From: Siphonodentalium dalli
Lineage: Eukaryota; Mollusca; Scaphopoda; Gadilida; Siphonodentaliidae
Reading direction: 5' to 3'
DNA length: 64,000 nt
NCBI GenBank assembly: GCA_032622095.1
Contig: CP136066.1
Coordinates: 145,545,559 to 145,609,558 of the forward strand
Shown here: piece after piece, positions 35,348-47,189 of the stretch
Position numbering within the stretch: position 1 is the stretch's first letter
Layout: every line of letters begins with the position of its first letter
The notes under the pieces: model-generated
The model's input: only the letters and a program-made list of their open reading frames with translations
What the model was told of the DNA's origin: nothing
Database searches by the model: none
Program-made: the position numbers and the translations under genes

Positions 35348-35840
35348 AGGCACGTGAGGCCTTAGTTGTCGAAAATATTCATATTTGTTCCAATCACCGT
35401 AAACAGAAAAACATTAAAACGCATACAGTTTCGTTCATATATACCATGACCATCGCGTAAACAGCATGTTATCACAAAGACCTACTATATTTACATAAGC
35501 AAGAGCCTGATTGTGTTACAGAAGACAGCACAATGCTACTGGCTAATCACACACAAATGGCATAAACGCTCTTTAATAGTTCCATATCAGGAATTCACCA
35601 ACAAATAACGCTCTTTATGTTTACCATCATAATATAAACAAACACCAGAAAAGTAACTTTTTATGCTTTTGTTTACATAACAATGGTCAAACAGATGACA
35701 ATAACATACTGTTTATGCGATATTTCTTATTTGTATACGGACAAAGTCTGTCTACATTTTGATGTTCTTTCTGTTTGTGGCGGTTTTTGACGGGTGTAAA
35801 TATTTTCACAGGATACCCACCGCCAAGGCCAACCGTACCT
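35348..35840 (+). mobile_element. 493-bp TTAA MITE, copy 4, B only
   Basis: Begins AGGCACGTGAGGCCTTAG and ends CAAGGCCAACCGTACCT, with TTAA at 35344-35347 and 35841-35844. The empty site in copy A is 5194-5197. Confidence 0.95.
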
Positions 35841-36629
35841 TTAACGTATTTGTTGACATACATTTTTATCTCTGGAACCGGACAATGAACTGTTTTTATG
35901 ACCCCTGGTTAAATAGTCCTGCTAATTTGCTGTGATGTTGGTGTGTAATGCTGAACTACTATGGCGAGGGTAGGACAAACTGATGATTTTAAGAAAAAAT
36001 GTCGTTATTTTATCATTTTCGCGGTGTTTGGCTAATCTGAACGAATCGAGGGAAAGGATTATGTGTATATAATACACTCAAATACATGTTATAAAATATT
36101 GTAATAACGGGTGTGTTGGTTGATGCAAGATGGTTATTACTGAAGTTTTGTAAGCACCAGCGCAGCCATTGTTAAAATGTTTTAAAGTACATCGATCGGT
36201 TCTTGACTGTTTTATACATATATTACACCTGGCTTTACTCCGCCAGTTTGTCATACCAGTACCATATATATCAATTATAGCACTCGTAAAATATACAGAA
36301 TCGACGGGCCATCTAAGGTTACATTTTCGTGGCTCTCTGGTCTACAGTCTCGCTTCAATTGTCCACCAGTTTGCCAGCGCGTACTAGTCATTTGTCCAAT
36401 CTGCTGATGGCTTATAATTGACCAGATAATTAATATTCATTTAGCAATGCATGCTATTATTTTGGAAGCGTCCATATCCATAGTGTTACACAATTCAACA
36501 GGATCACCAGCATCATAGCAAATTATCAGGACCATTCCGTTGTTCAAATGTACCGTATTCGCTGGGGCTCAGCTGTTCCAACTTTTGACAGGATAATCAG
36601 ATGGTATTAGTTACAGACGATGTTGAATT

Positions 36630-37810
36630 ACTAGACTGAACTAAAACTAAATTTCCTTTTAAGCAGGGGGGGGGGGTCTGGAAACAAATTGCACATATAG
36701 GGCCCAAAAAGTTGTTTTCCGACCCCGAGGGACCCACCACCCCATTTGTGCAAAAAAAAAAAAACACAGATCAGAAAAACGACAATTAAACTGTATTTCC
36801 ATGTGTTTCCTGGTGTTTCAGTATCTAACAACAATAATAAAGCATTGTGTAGGTACACTATATGTCACAAATCGCCCTAGACCCCATTATAACCTTAATA
36901 TATCTAGTGTGTTGTGTCTGACAGAGAACACTGGCCAGTGTAAATAGTGGTAAACATGTCAGGGGTTCCACAATTATTGTGCATGACCAAAGATCTCTTT
37001 AGTCTTATCCAACGGGGTGGGGTGGGGGAGGGAATTGTTTTTGGTTAGGTATACACATATATATATATGGTTATTATACTGCCCGATATTAGTCGGTGGG
37101 TATATAGTTGACATCTCGAGTCGTCCGTCCGTACAAACCAGAAATGAGGGACGAATATGCATACTATCACGGGTTGTGACCATCAATGCATTCCAGAGTT
37201 ATGGGCCCTGTTCGACTTTATGAAATTCAGTCCGTACAAAGTTTTTGCAATATAAGTTAATTGTCGGTTGTCGAATTTTGATGTGGTTTGGTATGGTGAT
37301 AGACCAGAATGAAGAATTGAATGTCATTTCTCAATGCATCTGAATGCATCACGTTATTTCACTTCATCTATTTGTAAGTGATAACAGTATACAATTAGTA
37401 TTTTAGTTTAGTCTTGTTGAGCAGTAAAGCTCCAAGATAAAGTTTGGAAATTCAATGAGAATAGCATCACATTCAGTTGGGATTGTCTGAGCAGTAAACA
37501 GTAACGGCCATTAATCATGACCAATTCAGTTTTATTTGGATAATTGTTGCAAATTAACATTACTTGCAATCATTCAATATGAGAAATAACCAGAAGGAAT
37601 TTGATTGCATGCCGGAACAGTATTTCAGACATTAGAAATTTATGAGATACCCTTTTCAATTTCATGTTATGCAACAATCTAGTCATTCACCATAGTATCC
37701 AATTTGTGATACCGTGTTTTTGTTTTATTACTTTTATTCAGGTAATACAACTGGGTAATATATTAATTTTGTCACTAAATATTTCTTATGTTGATCATAA
37801 GTTTCCTGAA
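36630..37810. other. Spacer after the duplication, no gene recognised
   Basis: It contains a poly-G run (about 36664-36674), a poly-A run (about 36757-36769) and AT-rich DNA. No domain-bearing frame. Confidence 0.4.
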
Positions 37811-37814
37811 CGCT

Positions 37815-38201
37815 ATTACGTGGTCCACTGTGAAGTGGTCCGGGATCCTGTGAAATCCAGAATGTTGCTAAATCTGAGGCTAAAGAGTCACGTTAGCTGC
37901 CTATATAGCCCTATACCAACAACCATGGTACTAACATGCTTACAAACAACATTACAAGGTCAGAACTTGTAAATTGTTTGAAAAAAAAACCATTTTGAAA
38001 AAAAATTACAAGCACAATTTGTTCGGCCTCTGAACCACCCACCCACCCCGGCCCTATATACGGATTTTTTTTGTTTTAAATGGAAGAATTGGGAAAATTA
38101 ATAAATTAAACGAGGCTTCACCAGTGAAGTTTGATTGTGATTCTATTAGGCATAGACTCACGGAGGGATCATTTGAGATAGTGCTGCGCATTGGTTTCAT
38201 T
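37815..38201 (+). mobile_element. Left half of a palindromic element, interrupted by a LINE
   Basis: Nearly identical to 53511-53897, where the complete element continues into a loop and a complementary right arm. Here identity stops exactly where LINE sequence begins, at 38202. It includes ATTAATAAATTAAACGAGG and TTTGATTGTGATTCTATTAG of the left arm. Confidence 0.75.
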
Positions 38202-40504
38202 CGCTCAGAACGAGGAAATAGACCGCGCCGCCGAAGTTGACCAAGAGTTATTTTTCAAAAAATTGAACGCAGTGCGAGCAAGTAGGAAAGGTGCGTGTAA
38301 TAGTATATTTGAAGTAAACGGTTCCATGCTTCGAACTCCGATTGAAATCTCAGATGCATGGGCCGATTATTATGAGAACTTATACTCACCTTTGAAATCA
38401 GTTAACTTTGACGAATCACACTTTTTAGAAGTCAATAGCAAGGTGACCGATCTCCTCAGTAATTCAAACACCGGGACATATGACAAAATCTTAACCTACC
38501 CCGTCACTGATGTAGAACTTATGAACGTTATGAAAACTGTCAATATGGGGAAAGCTGCGGGTCATGATTCCATCTGCTATGAACACATTTTGTATGGCGG
38601 TACGCACTTACATAAGCACATTGACAAGCTTCTATCATCCATGCTCAAATTGTCATATATACCAACCCATGCCAAAAATTGGTGTGATAACTTCCCTATA
38701 TAAAGGAGGTGACAAACAAAAGACAAAGTTCGACAGTTATAGGGCAATAACGCTACTGCCAGTACTATACAAGCTCCTGGAGAAAGTTTTTCTTGCTCGC
38801 ATTGAACGAAATTGTCCACATTTGATCGTAACACATCCACTGCAACATGGGTTTCAAAAGAACATTAGTTGCCTGATGTCATCTTACATAGTCCAAGAAG
38901 GTTTATCATATGCTTTAGAACGAAACTCTCGATTATTCGCATGTTTCCTGGACGTTCACAAAGCGTTCGACACTGTTTGGACTAATGGTCTACTATTCAA
39001 ACTTTTCGAGCGCGGTTTCACTGGGAAAACCTGGAAACTTTGTCACAACTTTCTAACAGGGGTAACATGCTCTGTTCGACACGAGGGCCGGAACTCTAGA
39101 GATATCACCATTAAGCAAGGAGCAAGGCAGGGGAGTACCTTATCGCCGATATTTTACGCAATTTACATCGACGAGGTGTTACGCGAGCTACAGCTGTCTA
39201 ACTTTGGTCTTAAACTTCTTGGAATAAACCTCGCATCCCCAACACAAGCCGACGATATGACACTGTTATCTTTTACTGCATACGGTCTTCAACGCCTATG
39301 TGACATATGCAGTGCATACAGTAGCAGGTGGAGATTCCTATATAATGAACAAAAATGTAAGGTTATTGTCTTTGATGAGAAAACAGCAAAGACATCATCC
39401 AACCGCTCTTGGCTCATTAATAGTGGTTTGATCACAGAGACTGATACCATTACCCATCTTGGTATTACATTACATAAAACAAATTTCCAAAACGAACTTA
39501 CCGAGTCGATATGCACGAAAATTCGCTCAACGTACCTCATGCTTAGCAATGCTGGCCTGTACGCCGGTGGGATAACCCCACAAAGTTACATGACTATGTA
39601 TCAATCGATTGTTCTTTCTCGGGGCCTGTATGGATCAGAATTCTTATGTAACACCACATGTTCAAATGCGACCAAACTAGAAAGAATACATCGCTTTTGT
39701 CTTAAGCGCATACAAGGTCTTTCCATGAGATGCAGAACTGACATTGTACTTGGTCTAGTAGGGAGTTTCCCCTTGGAATCGACAATCGCTATGAGGAAAC
39801 TCTCCTTATTCGGTGGACTATGTCGCGCCCCTCAATCGAAAGCATGTAAGCAGATTTTTGTTAGACGACTCCACGAATTTAGAGCCAATCAGTCCCAGGA
39901 TTACTCTTTTATAAGTGAACTGTGCTCTTTATTTGAAAAATATAACATGAATGATGTTTTCGTGGACTATGTGAAATCCTGGATCTCTATTCCAAAATTG
40001 GCATGGAAGAAACGCACTAGGGCAGAGGTACACGCCGTAAATGAAACTTCATGGAAATCAAATGTTATGACTGATCCTTCTTTCAGTCGCTTCTGCAGAA
40101 TCCAGGAATCCCTTCACATGTCTAACTTGTGGCGTTTATGTCGGAAATTTCCCGAAAACAAATCCGCATATTTCACAGTAGCTCGGGTTATTGAATCATC
40201 GGCGTCCCTCGAAGCAGGAATTTGCCCGCTATGTGGAAAGTCATACACCGACAAAATTATGCACATCCTTATTGAGTGCAACGCCCTGGTTAACATACGC
40301 AATGACATGTTCTATGCATTAATTGACCAATACGGATTGCAATTATTTATCTCTGTCGAAGAACTGTCTCCTGACGATATGATATCATTACACTTATCCC
40401 AAGTCCACGATAGCTTGGTAGAAGCAATTGACTGTACTGACTCGTTTATAAACTTTATTTCACCCAAACCTTGGGTGTTTATTTCACACCACTTTCTGGG
40501 ATAA
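38202..40504 (+). pseudogene. 5'-truncated LINE (reverse transcriptase and CCHC finger) with one frameshift
   Basis: The first frame (to 38703) holds the linker before the RT domain: NGSMLRTPIEISDAWADYYE and then the GKAAGHDSI block. The second frame (from about 38670 to the TAA at 40502-40504) holds YRAITLLPVLYKLLEKV, motif A CFLDVHKAFD, motif B GARQGSTLSP, motif C QADDM (ADD in place of the usual YADD) and a thumb region with YGSEFL. A zinc finger follows, C554-x2-C557-x9-H567-x4-C572 in that frame. The two frames are separated by one extra base, most simply in the A-run at about 38672-38676. No endonuclease domain is present, so the copy is 5'-truncated, as is usual for LINEs. More than 600 codons are otherwise open, so the insertion looks fairly recent. 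Confidence 0.85.
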
Positions 40505-40559
40505 CCTGTGTGTCGACTGAGAACCTATGTGCCAATTGAGGAGAACACGCGAAGGATTT

Positions 40560-40682
40560 GTGTAAATGTTAGCCCAAACGACATTTCGAAGTAACGACTG
40601 CTTTGTTGTTTATTTCGAGGAATAATACCGCATCATATGAATTCAGCCCAAATATATTGACAGGTGTCAAGGGTCTAACTCT
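40560..40682 (+). repeat. Dispersed repeat (TTAGCCCAAA family), copy 1
   Basis: TGTAAATGTTAGCCCAAAC, GGAATAATACCGCATCA and TTCAGCCCAAATATATTGAC recur at 46575-46690; weaker relatives lie at 120-300 and 30100-30245. Confidence 0.65.
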
Positions 40683-42110
40683 ATACTGAGCAATAAAAAA
40701 CTAATATAATAAATACCGAGTATATTTAATTTTAACGCCAATGGGTCGTTTATGTGCGTTTAAGAGTGTATTTATGCTTAAAGCAAAGTGAAATAACGAT
40801 CTTAAAATGAATTGGCCGGTATATTTTATTAGTTATCAGGGTTACCAGGGTCGTAGTTGCATAAATTACAATATATCTTATTTTTATGCTAAGATAATTG
40901 CGTGGTTATATGTTGTAGCTTGATCGGTATCGATCGGTATTGAGGTTAACACAAATCCCATATATGGAAATTCCAAATATGGAAAGTGACTTGCGCATGC
41001 GCAAAACAGATACAATGGTTTTCCTAAAAACGAAGCAATGAACAACAAACACCGACCCAGTTAAATAACGACATTAGATAGCGGTGTGTTGCGTCTTTAA
41101 GAGTGTGTTGATATCTAAATCATGTGATAAACTAATTAAAAATTATTTCGACTACATATTTCGATAATTATCAGGTCCGCAGTTCGATCATGAAACAAAA
41201 TTTGTAGAGACTTTAATTGCTTGGTAATTATTGAGATTGCAGTTTCCTTATATGGCAACTCCTTATTTGGAATTTTCTTGCGCATGCGCAGAAATGATAG
41301 AATTTCATGAAGACGTCGCCATTTTTATTATCACTGTTATTCCATTCTCTTGTGTCGGTGCAATGATTTGCTGTCGTATTTTAGGCAAATAAGGCACTGT
41401 ATGCATGCGTAATGATAAGTTGATGAGGTTGCATCCATTATTATTCCGATGTTTAATAGTTTTGTCAGCTAAAATAACTTCGCTCAGCGGCTGTTATCGC
41501 GTGAAAATGAGTAGGTCAACTTGGTTGGAGTCGAACATTGGAATGGCAGGGAATTCCCCGTTTTGACTCGGCATTGTTTGTAAACAAATGCAAATTTATA
41601 AGAAGAAACGTTAACAACTGTGCGTGTTTGTGTACTATGACGCTGGTGGATATTGATTAATTGTTTTTCTCGAGTATTTATTCATTCCTAATCATCGGCT
41701 AATGGCAGTAAAACTTCAGTCAGAAATGTATTTAAGTTAACCCAATCTTTGCACAATTCAATTGCAAGTTGAAAATGAAAGTAAATTGAAATTTTTAAGA
41801 AGAAACAAAATCAACATCTGACAAGTGCCATTGAGTGTGGCTTGATAAGTGTGTACTACTTCTAGGGCTAGGCCTAACTGATTTTTAATTAGAATGACAT
41901 TTTTACATGGGGATTATGATTTATATAAGAATACCTTTACCTTATTCTTGAGTTGAGGTGTTTTTTTTTATTTAAACATGTCCTGTAGTGAGTTGTTAAT
42001 TTGGGTTGGTACTACAGGCAAAATCAGTGACTGATATAAAACATGTATCACTATCAGTCGCTGATGTGTTAGAGTCAACCTTCTCTAACTGCAGGGCTCT
42101 TTATGAATAC
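40683..42110. other. AT-rich spacer, no gene recognised
   Basis: Two similar stretches containing CTTGCGCATGCGCA occur near 40990 and 41278, suggesting a decayed internal duplication. Confidence 0.4.
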
Positions 42111-42111
42111 A

Positions 42112-42955
42112 GGAGAAGTCGGCCCCGTGCGAAGTTGGCCCCATACGATGACGGCCCCGCACGAAGTCGGCCCCATATATAACAGAAACATTGTTTTAAA
42201 TTGTTTTTTAATTTATATGATGATATGAAATATGAAACTAATAATAATAATGACAAGATTATATTAATACAATTAACAATAAATTCAAACGTCGTCGTTG
42301 TCACTGTCACTGTGTTGTCAGTTATATATGGGTGCCGAAATCTCGGCGACCCTATGGTGTAGCTGGCTTGTTGTCAAATCTCTGTCTCTATACAGCTTCC
42401 ATACGTTAAATATTTGAACTAATGGCTTCATTCGCTAAGCAGCAATCAACAGTACTTACCAGCTTTCTTTCATTGTCTGTAGGCAACTATATACCGGTAT
42501 ATCATTGTTTTTTATAAATATATTTATCACATAATTTGGCCATAAAAGCAGTTTCATAATTATCGGTAATAGACACGTTTAATATCAGCGCGTGCGATGA
42601 CGTCACGGCGTTCTTCAAATAACTTGCGATCGCTGTAGTTTATGATTGTTGTTTTCGATGAATATTTCGCGTTGCTTCGGGTTTATTTGATCATGTGATA
42701 AAAGGTATCTCACACTCGTCCTATTTTATACGTAATTTATCAACCTCGTCCTCTAAATTCTATTTGAGCCTCGGTAAACCTCGGCTCAAATCGAATTTAG
42801 TGAACTCGGTTGATAAATTCCGTATAAAATAGGAACTCATGTGAGATCCTCTATATATGATATATATTTGTCAGACGCATGACAATACTGTCTGCCCATC
42901 TACATTAATGGGGCCGTCTTCATATGGGGCCGTCTTCGCGCGGGCCGACATCTCC
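42112..42955. mobile_element. 844-bp element with tandem-repeat inverted termini
   Basis: The left end starts GGAGAAGTCGGCCCC and continues in ~17-18-bp GAAGT(C/T)GGCCCC units. The right end (about 42909-42955) is the inverse and finishes GGGCCGACATCTCC. The interior is AT-rich, with a nested palindrome at 42703-42851. No transposase frame. Resembles a foldback-type non-autonomous DNA element. Confidence 0.65.
42703..42851. repeat. Nested ~150-bp inverted repeat
   Basis: Left phrases CCTATTTTATACG, AATTTATCAACC and ATTTGAGCC are mirrored as GGCTCAAAT, GGTTGATAAATT and CGTATAAAATAGG around CTCGGTAAACCTC. Confidence 0.75.
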
Positions 42956-43052
42956 AGATACGCTCATTATCCTGCCACATGCATATAAATTATTGTATCC
43001 TAACATATGCTCTAACAGTTACATGTACTTTTACACTTAACTTGGAAATAGT

Positions 43053-43160
43053 CTTTGTTTCCTAATGTAATAACACAGTTTAAAGGCATCATACCGAATC
43101 ACAAACATTTTGTATTCCACATGATGCCTTTAAACTGTGTTATTACATTAGGAAACAAAG
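43053..43160. repeat. Perfect hairpin, 40-bp arms, 28-base loop
   Basis: 43053-43092 is the exact reverse complement of 43121-43160, with no mismatch over 40 bases. The arm runs CTTTGTTTCC to AAGGCATCAT. Either a recent inverted duplication or a small foldback; an RNA from either strand would form a long perfect duplex. Confidence 0.92.
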
Positions 43161-44105
43161 ATCATTATTTATGATTACATCACAGTGCATTTAAGCTGGA
43201 AATATCATTAAATTTTAAATATTTGGAACTTTGTAAGTTCACTTCTGACCTTCTGTAATTATCCTACTTAAATACATTTGATAGCATTTTATAAATCAAT
43301 GACAAAATACTTGTACGTCTATAGAGAATGAAGTGAATGTAATTATTTCAGTATAATCCCAGCTTTATATTCCAGGCCAAATAATTCACTGCGTTAAATG
43401 AATAATTAATTTCCAGTGCCTTCAGCTACATCTTTTACACAATCCTGTCAAATATGAAGAAATTATCATTTAAAATCACACTAAATATTATTGGCTATTG
43501 TTTTCAAATTTTGAAGATATGACTTTTATATATCGAGAGGTTGATGGAAGCGAGATCCAATGTTTTATCAGTCGACAGGCCATGTCACGACACACCAATT
43601 ATATTACATACTATGCTGGTCCCACCAGCCGGGCACCAGGCCTCGTGCGGAGTATACACTGCCTTTGGGCTGGGTTGGTTGGCCTCACGACAGTGGACCC
43701 AGTCGCTGAGGTATGGTGGGAGATGTTTTTGGGCCCAATGGGATGTTTGAAGAATTTACGGGGCAGAACATATGCAAGTACAATAACTGCCAATGGGCAG
43801 GAAAATGGTTGAACCAGAGATGGCGAGCGTCTCTTCATGGTTTACTTATATCTGTCAGCCAGACAGAAATTTTTTCCAAATAAACTTCAAATGGTAGGGC
43901 TGTCATGATTATTCAATATAGTTGATTAATTATTAATTAAACACAGCACTATTATATGTAAACCATATTGTTCCATAGTTCATAAGCATAGACTACAAGT
44001 AGGTATAACTCATAAATGTCATTGGTTTTTATCAATGTCTCTGAAAATGGTTCAAAAGTCTCCTGATACTATTAGCATATAGTAAACATAACTATACATG
44101 TACAT
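43161..44105. other. Spacer with a GC-richer island at 43540-43830
   Basis: The island is open for about 100 codons on the plus strand from a non-ATG codon, but carries no domain I recognise. The rest is AT-rich. Confidence 0.35.
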
Positions 44106-44109
44106 GTAG

Positions 44110-46030
44110 TTGTTTCTTGGCCTAATTTGCATATCTATTATTAATTATTCATAGATAAATTTGGTATGATAATCATAATGGACAAATTATTGGTTAAAGA
44201 TCATAAATGACCTTTTTGCATCGAAATAGACCCATATTACCTTCATTATTATGGTATTTGTTTGCTTTCACATTAATTTTCCATCTCATTAGTCTCGGTA
44301 ACTAGATATATAATATGCAAATTAGATGCAAATTAGATAAGGTCACATGGTGTGATGTTCGCGATGACCTTGGCATATGTGAAAATCTATCCCGAAGATA
44401 TGTACCTAATTTCAGCTTAATCCGTCAAATATTTATTAAGTTATGCAAACTTAAAGCAAACTTTATTGTGAAAAAGTGGGCGTGGCCTAATTTGCATATC
44501 CATTTTTACTTATTCATACATAAATTTGGTATTATAATGGTCAAATTATTGTTTAAAGAATAAAGATCACCCCTTATCATCGAAATAGACCCATATTACC
44601 TTCATTATTGTGGTATTTGTTTGCTTTCACATTAAATTTCCAGCTCATTAGTCTCGGTAACTAGATATATAATATGCAAATTAGATAAGGTCACATGGTG
44701 TGATGTTCGCGATGACCTTGGCATATGTGAAAATCTATCCCGAAGATATGTACCAAATTTCAGCTTAATCCGTCAAATATTTTTTAAGTTATGCAAAATT
44801 AAAGCAAAATTTATTGCGAAAAAGTGGGCGTGGCCAATTTGCATATCTTTTATTACTTATTAGCTCAACTTTACTTTGTAAAGTTTGAGCTATTGCCATG
44901 GCTTGGTATCCGTCGTCCGTGTGTGCGCATGATGCGTCAACAATTTCCTTTAGCACGGGCTACAGTTCGTACCTTTGGTCCGATTATTATGAAATTTGTC
45001 CTGGATGTTGACATTGACATGTAGATGGGAACGAGTCATTTTGGGGTCATTCGGAATAAAAACATGGCCGCCAGTGGCCATCTTGGATTTCAAAATTCAA
45101 TCCATTATCACGGGCTACAGGCTGTACCGTTCGTCTTATTGTCATGAAATTTGTCATGAATGTTAATATTGACATGTAGATGGGAACGAGTAATTTTGGG
45201 GTCATTTGGCCAAAAAACATGGCCGCCGGCAGCCATCTTAGATTTTGCTCTTTGCATGACTAAATCCTTTAGCACAGGCTACAGGTCGTACCTTTAGTCT
45301 GATCATCATAAAATTTGTCATGAATGTTAATAATGACATGTAGATGGGAACGAGTCATTTTGGGGTCATTCGGCCAAAAAACATGGCCACCAGAAGCCAT
45401 CTTGGATTTTACTCTTTGTATGACTAACTCCTTTAGCACGGACTACAGGTCGTACCTTGAGTCTGATCATCATGAAATTTTTCATGGATGTTAACGATGA
45501 CACGCGGATGGGATACAATCATTTTGGGGTCATTCGGCCGAAGACATGGCCGTCAGCAGCCATCTTGGATTTTACTTTTCTCTTCATGTCTTAAACTAGT
45601 ATTAGACATTCAACTTTCCACATTCATAATCGCTCCATTGACTGTAATACATTAAATTATTCCCTTTCCAAGTTGAGCTACAGTGTCATTGACACTTTCA
45701 TCATACATAAATTTGGTATTATAATGGACAAATTATTGTTTAAAGATCAAAAATGCCCCCTTATCATCGAAATAGACCCATATTACATTCATTATTGTGG
45801 TATTTGTTTGCTTTCACATTAAATTTCCAGCTCATTAGTCTCGGCAACTAGATATATAATATGCAAATTAGATGCAAATTAGGCAAGTTCACATGGTGTG
45901 ATGTTCGCGAAAACCTTGACATATGTGAAAATCTATCCCGAAGGTATGGTACCAAATTTCAGCATAATCCGTCAAATATTTGTTAAGTTATGCAAAATTA
46001 AAGCAAAATTTATTCCGAAAAAGTACCCAA
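44110..46030 (+). repeat. Three tandem ~350-365-bp AT-rich units, the last split by another element
   Basis: Units share TTTGGTATNATAAT, GAAATAGACCCATATTACC, CTCATTAGTCTCGG.AACTAGAT, CACATGGTGTGATGTTCGCG and CAGC.TAATCCGTCAAATAT. Anchors TTGGTAT are at 44161, 44526 and 45713. The insertion at 44861-45700 interrupts the array. Confidence 0.8.
44861..45700 (+). mobile_element. 840-bp pearl/Helentron-like non-autonomous element
   Basis: Exact boundaries come from the uninterrupted neighbouring unit: ACTTAT|TCATAC flanks, i.e. insertion between two T bases with no obvious target duplication. The left end is a hairpin (TAGCTCAA..CTTTG..TTGAGCTA). The core is four tandem ~155-164-bp units (anchors GTACC at 44969, 45124, 45288, 45452), each with ATGGCCGCC-type sequence. 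The right end is AAGTTGAGCTACAGTGTCAT followed by TGACACTTTCA, with a terminal AGTGTCATTGACACT hairpin. This architecture is that of HINE/pearl elements known from molluscs. Confidence 0.6.
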
Positions 46031-46039
46031 AAACACCCA

Positions 46040-46570
46040 TTTTGGGGCCGTTCCTCTTCAGCCTATTTAGTCATAATGCACTGAGGCCCACGTGACAAAA
46101 AATATCAGTGGTTTTTCGACCTTCGATTAACCATAACTAGGAAACTAGATGGAACTTTTTTGTTCTGTAAAAAGTTTTGTGATCTGCGATTCATAATCTT
46201 TCATATGAGACTAACTATAAACATTGTACTTGAATATGACATTTTCACCTAAAATCCCTATTATCAGTCCAGACAGAGAAATTTGTATTGACTTGTTTCA
46301 TTTATTTAATTTATGATGGCGATGTCATTTGATAAATAATAGTCTATTTTGTGTTGATAACACGATGGTTAAGATCAGGTCTGCAAATATCCACCGCACC
46401 TGCGAAATTTATTTGTATAATCGGAGATTTCAATAATCCTTTGTTGTGTTACTCTAGTAGTTGGCGTGTTGCCATTTTCTGCGATTGCTAAATTTAGTCA
46501 TTTCGGCCAATTTGGCCGGTTACTTCATGTGAGTTTTTCATCTGACGTGTGTGTCGGAATAATGATATGG
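46040..46570. other. Spacer, no gene recognised
   Basis: AT-rich, without notable repeats or open frames of interest. Confidence 0.35.
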
Positions 46571-46574
46571 AGGA

Positions 46575-47150
46575 TTTATGTAAATGTTAGCCCAAACTAC
46601 ATTTCCAAGTAACGATGGTTTTGTTGTTTATTTTGAGGAATAATACCGCGTCAGATGAATTCAGCCCAAATATGTTAACAGTTGTCGTGTAAAACATTCG
46701 GCAGTAAGTTAGCGTTATTTAGTATTTGTGGATGTCCTTTAACATGGGGAAAATAGACTACTGCGCTTGAACGAGCATGTGAATTGTCGTTTTTAATGTA
46801 TAGCAACTTTATAATCAATAACAGAGGCATTCTCTGTCAAATAAGGTCGCTCTATTTACGATACCAATTGGTGAACTTTGTAAATTAAATTACGCGTAAA
46901 CTTAACCTGCTGCAAATAGAAAAGGTGTCGGAATCGGCGTACTCGCCCCATGGGCTAACTCGCCCAATCGGCGCGTGCCAACTCGGAATAAAAGGCCAAC
47001 TCGGAATAAAAGATGCATACGGGGTGTTATATGGCGTTTGGTCCGTTGTTTCTCAATGAATATTATTGAAATTTGGTGTATATGTCCGGGCTGGGACATG
47101 GAATACAACAACGTTTGAATTGTTTTTAAATTTACAAATTTGTTGATTTT
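46575..47150 (+). repeat. Dispersed repeat (TTAGCCCAAA family), copy 2
   Basis: 46575-46690 matches 40560-40682. Further on, GGGGTGTTATATGGCG, GTTTCTCAATGAATAT and ATGGAATACA.CA.CGTTTGAATT match 315-410 and 30347-30455, in the same order as in the duplication copies. Confidence 0.6.
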
Positions 47151-47189
47151 ATTCATTTTGTTTTCGTTCTGAAACACACTATAAAGTGT

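Larger units (their letters stand above)
29991..36624 (+). repeat. Segmental duplication, copy B
   Basis: Same order and orientation as 1-6572. It keeps the splice acceptor of the FReD exon that copy A lost, lacks the 315-bp segment and the diverged MITE of copy A, and has gained two 493/494-bp MITEs (34559-35052 and 35348-35840). The right boundary is near 36624. Confidence 0.93.

Noticed and set aside
43498-43812. 104-codon plus-strand frame in a GC-richer island
   Set aside because: No ATG at the start, no recognised domain, no clear splice signals; kept only as a note in the spacer entry.
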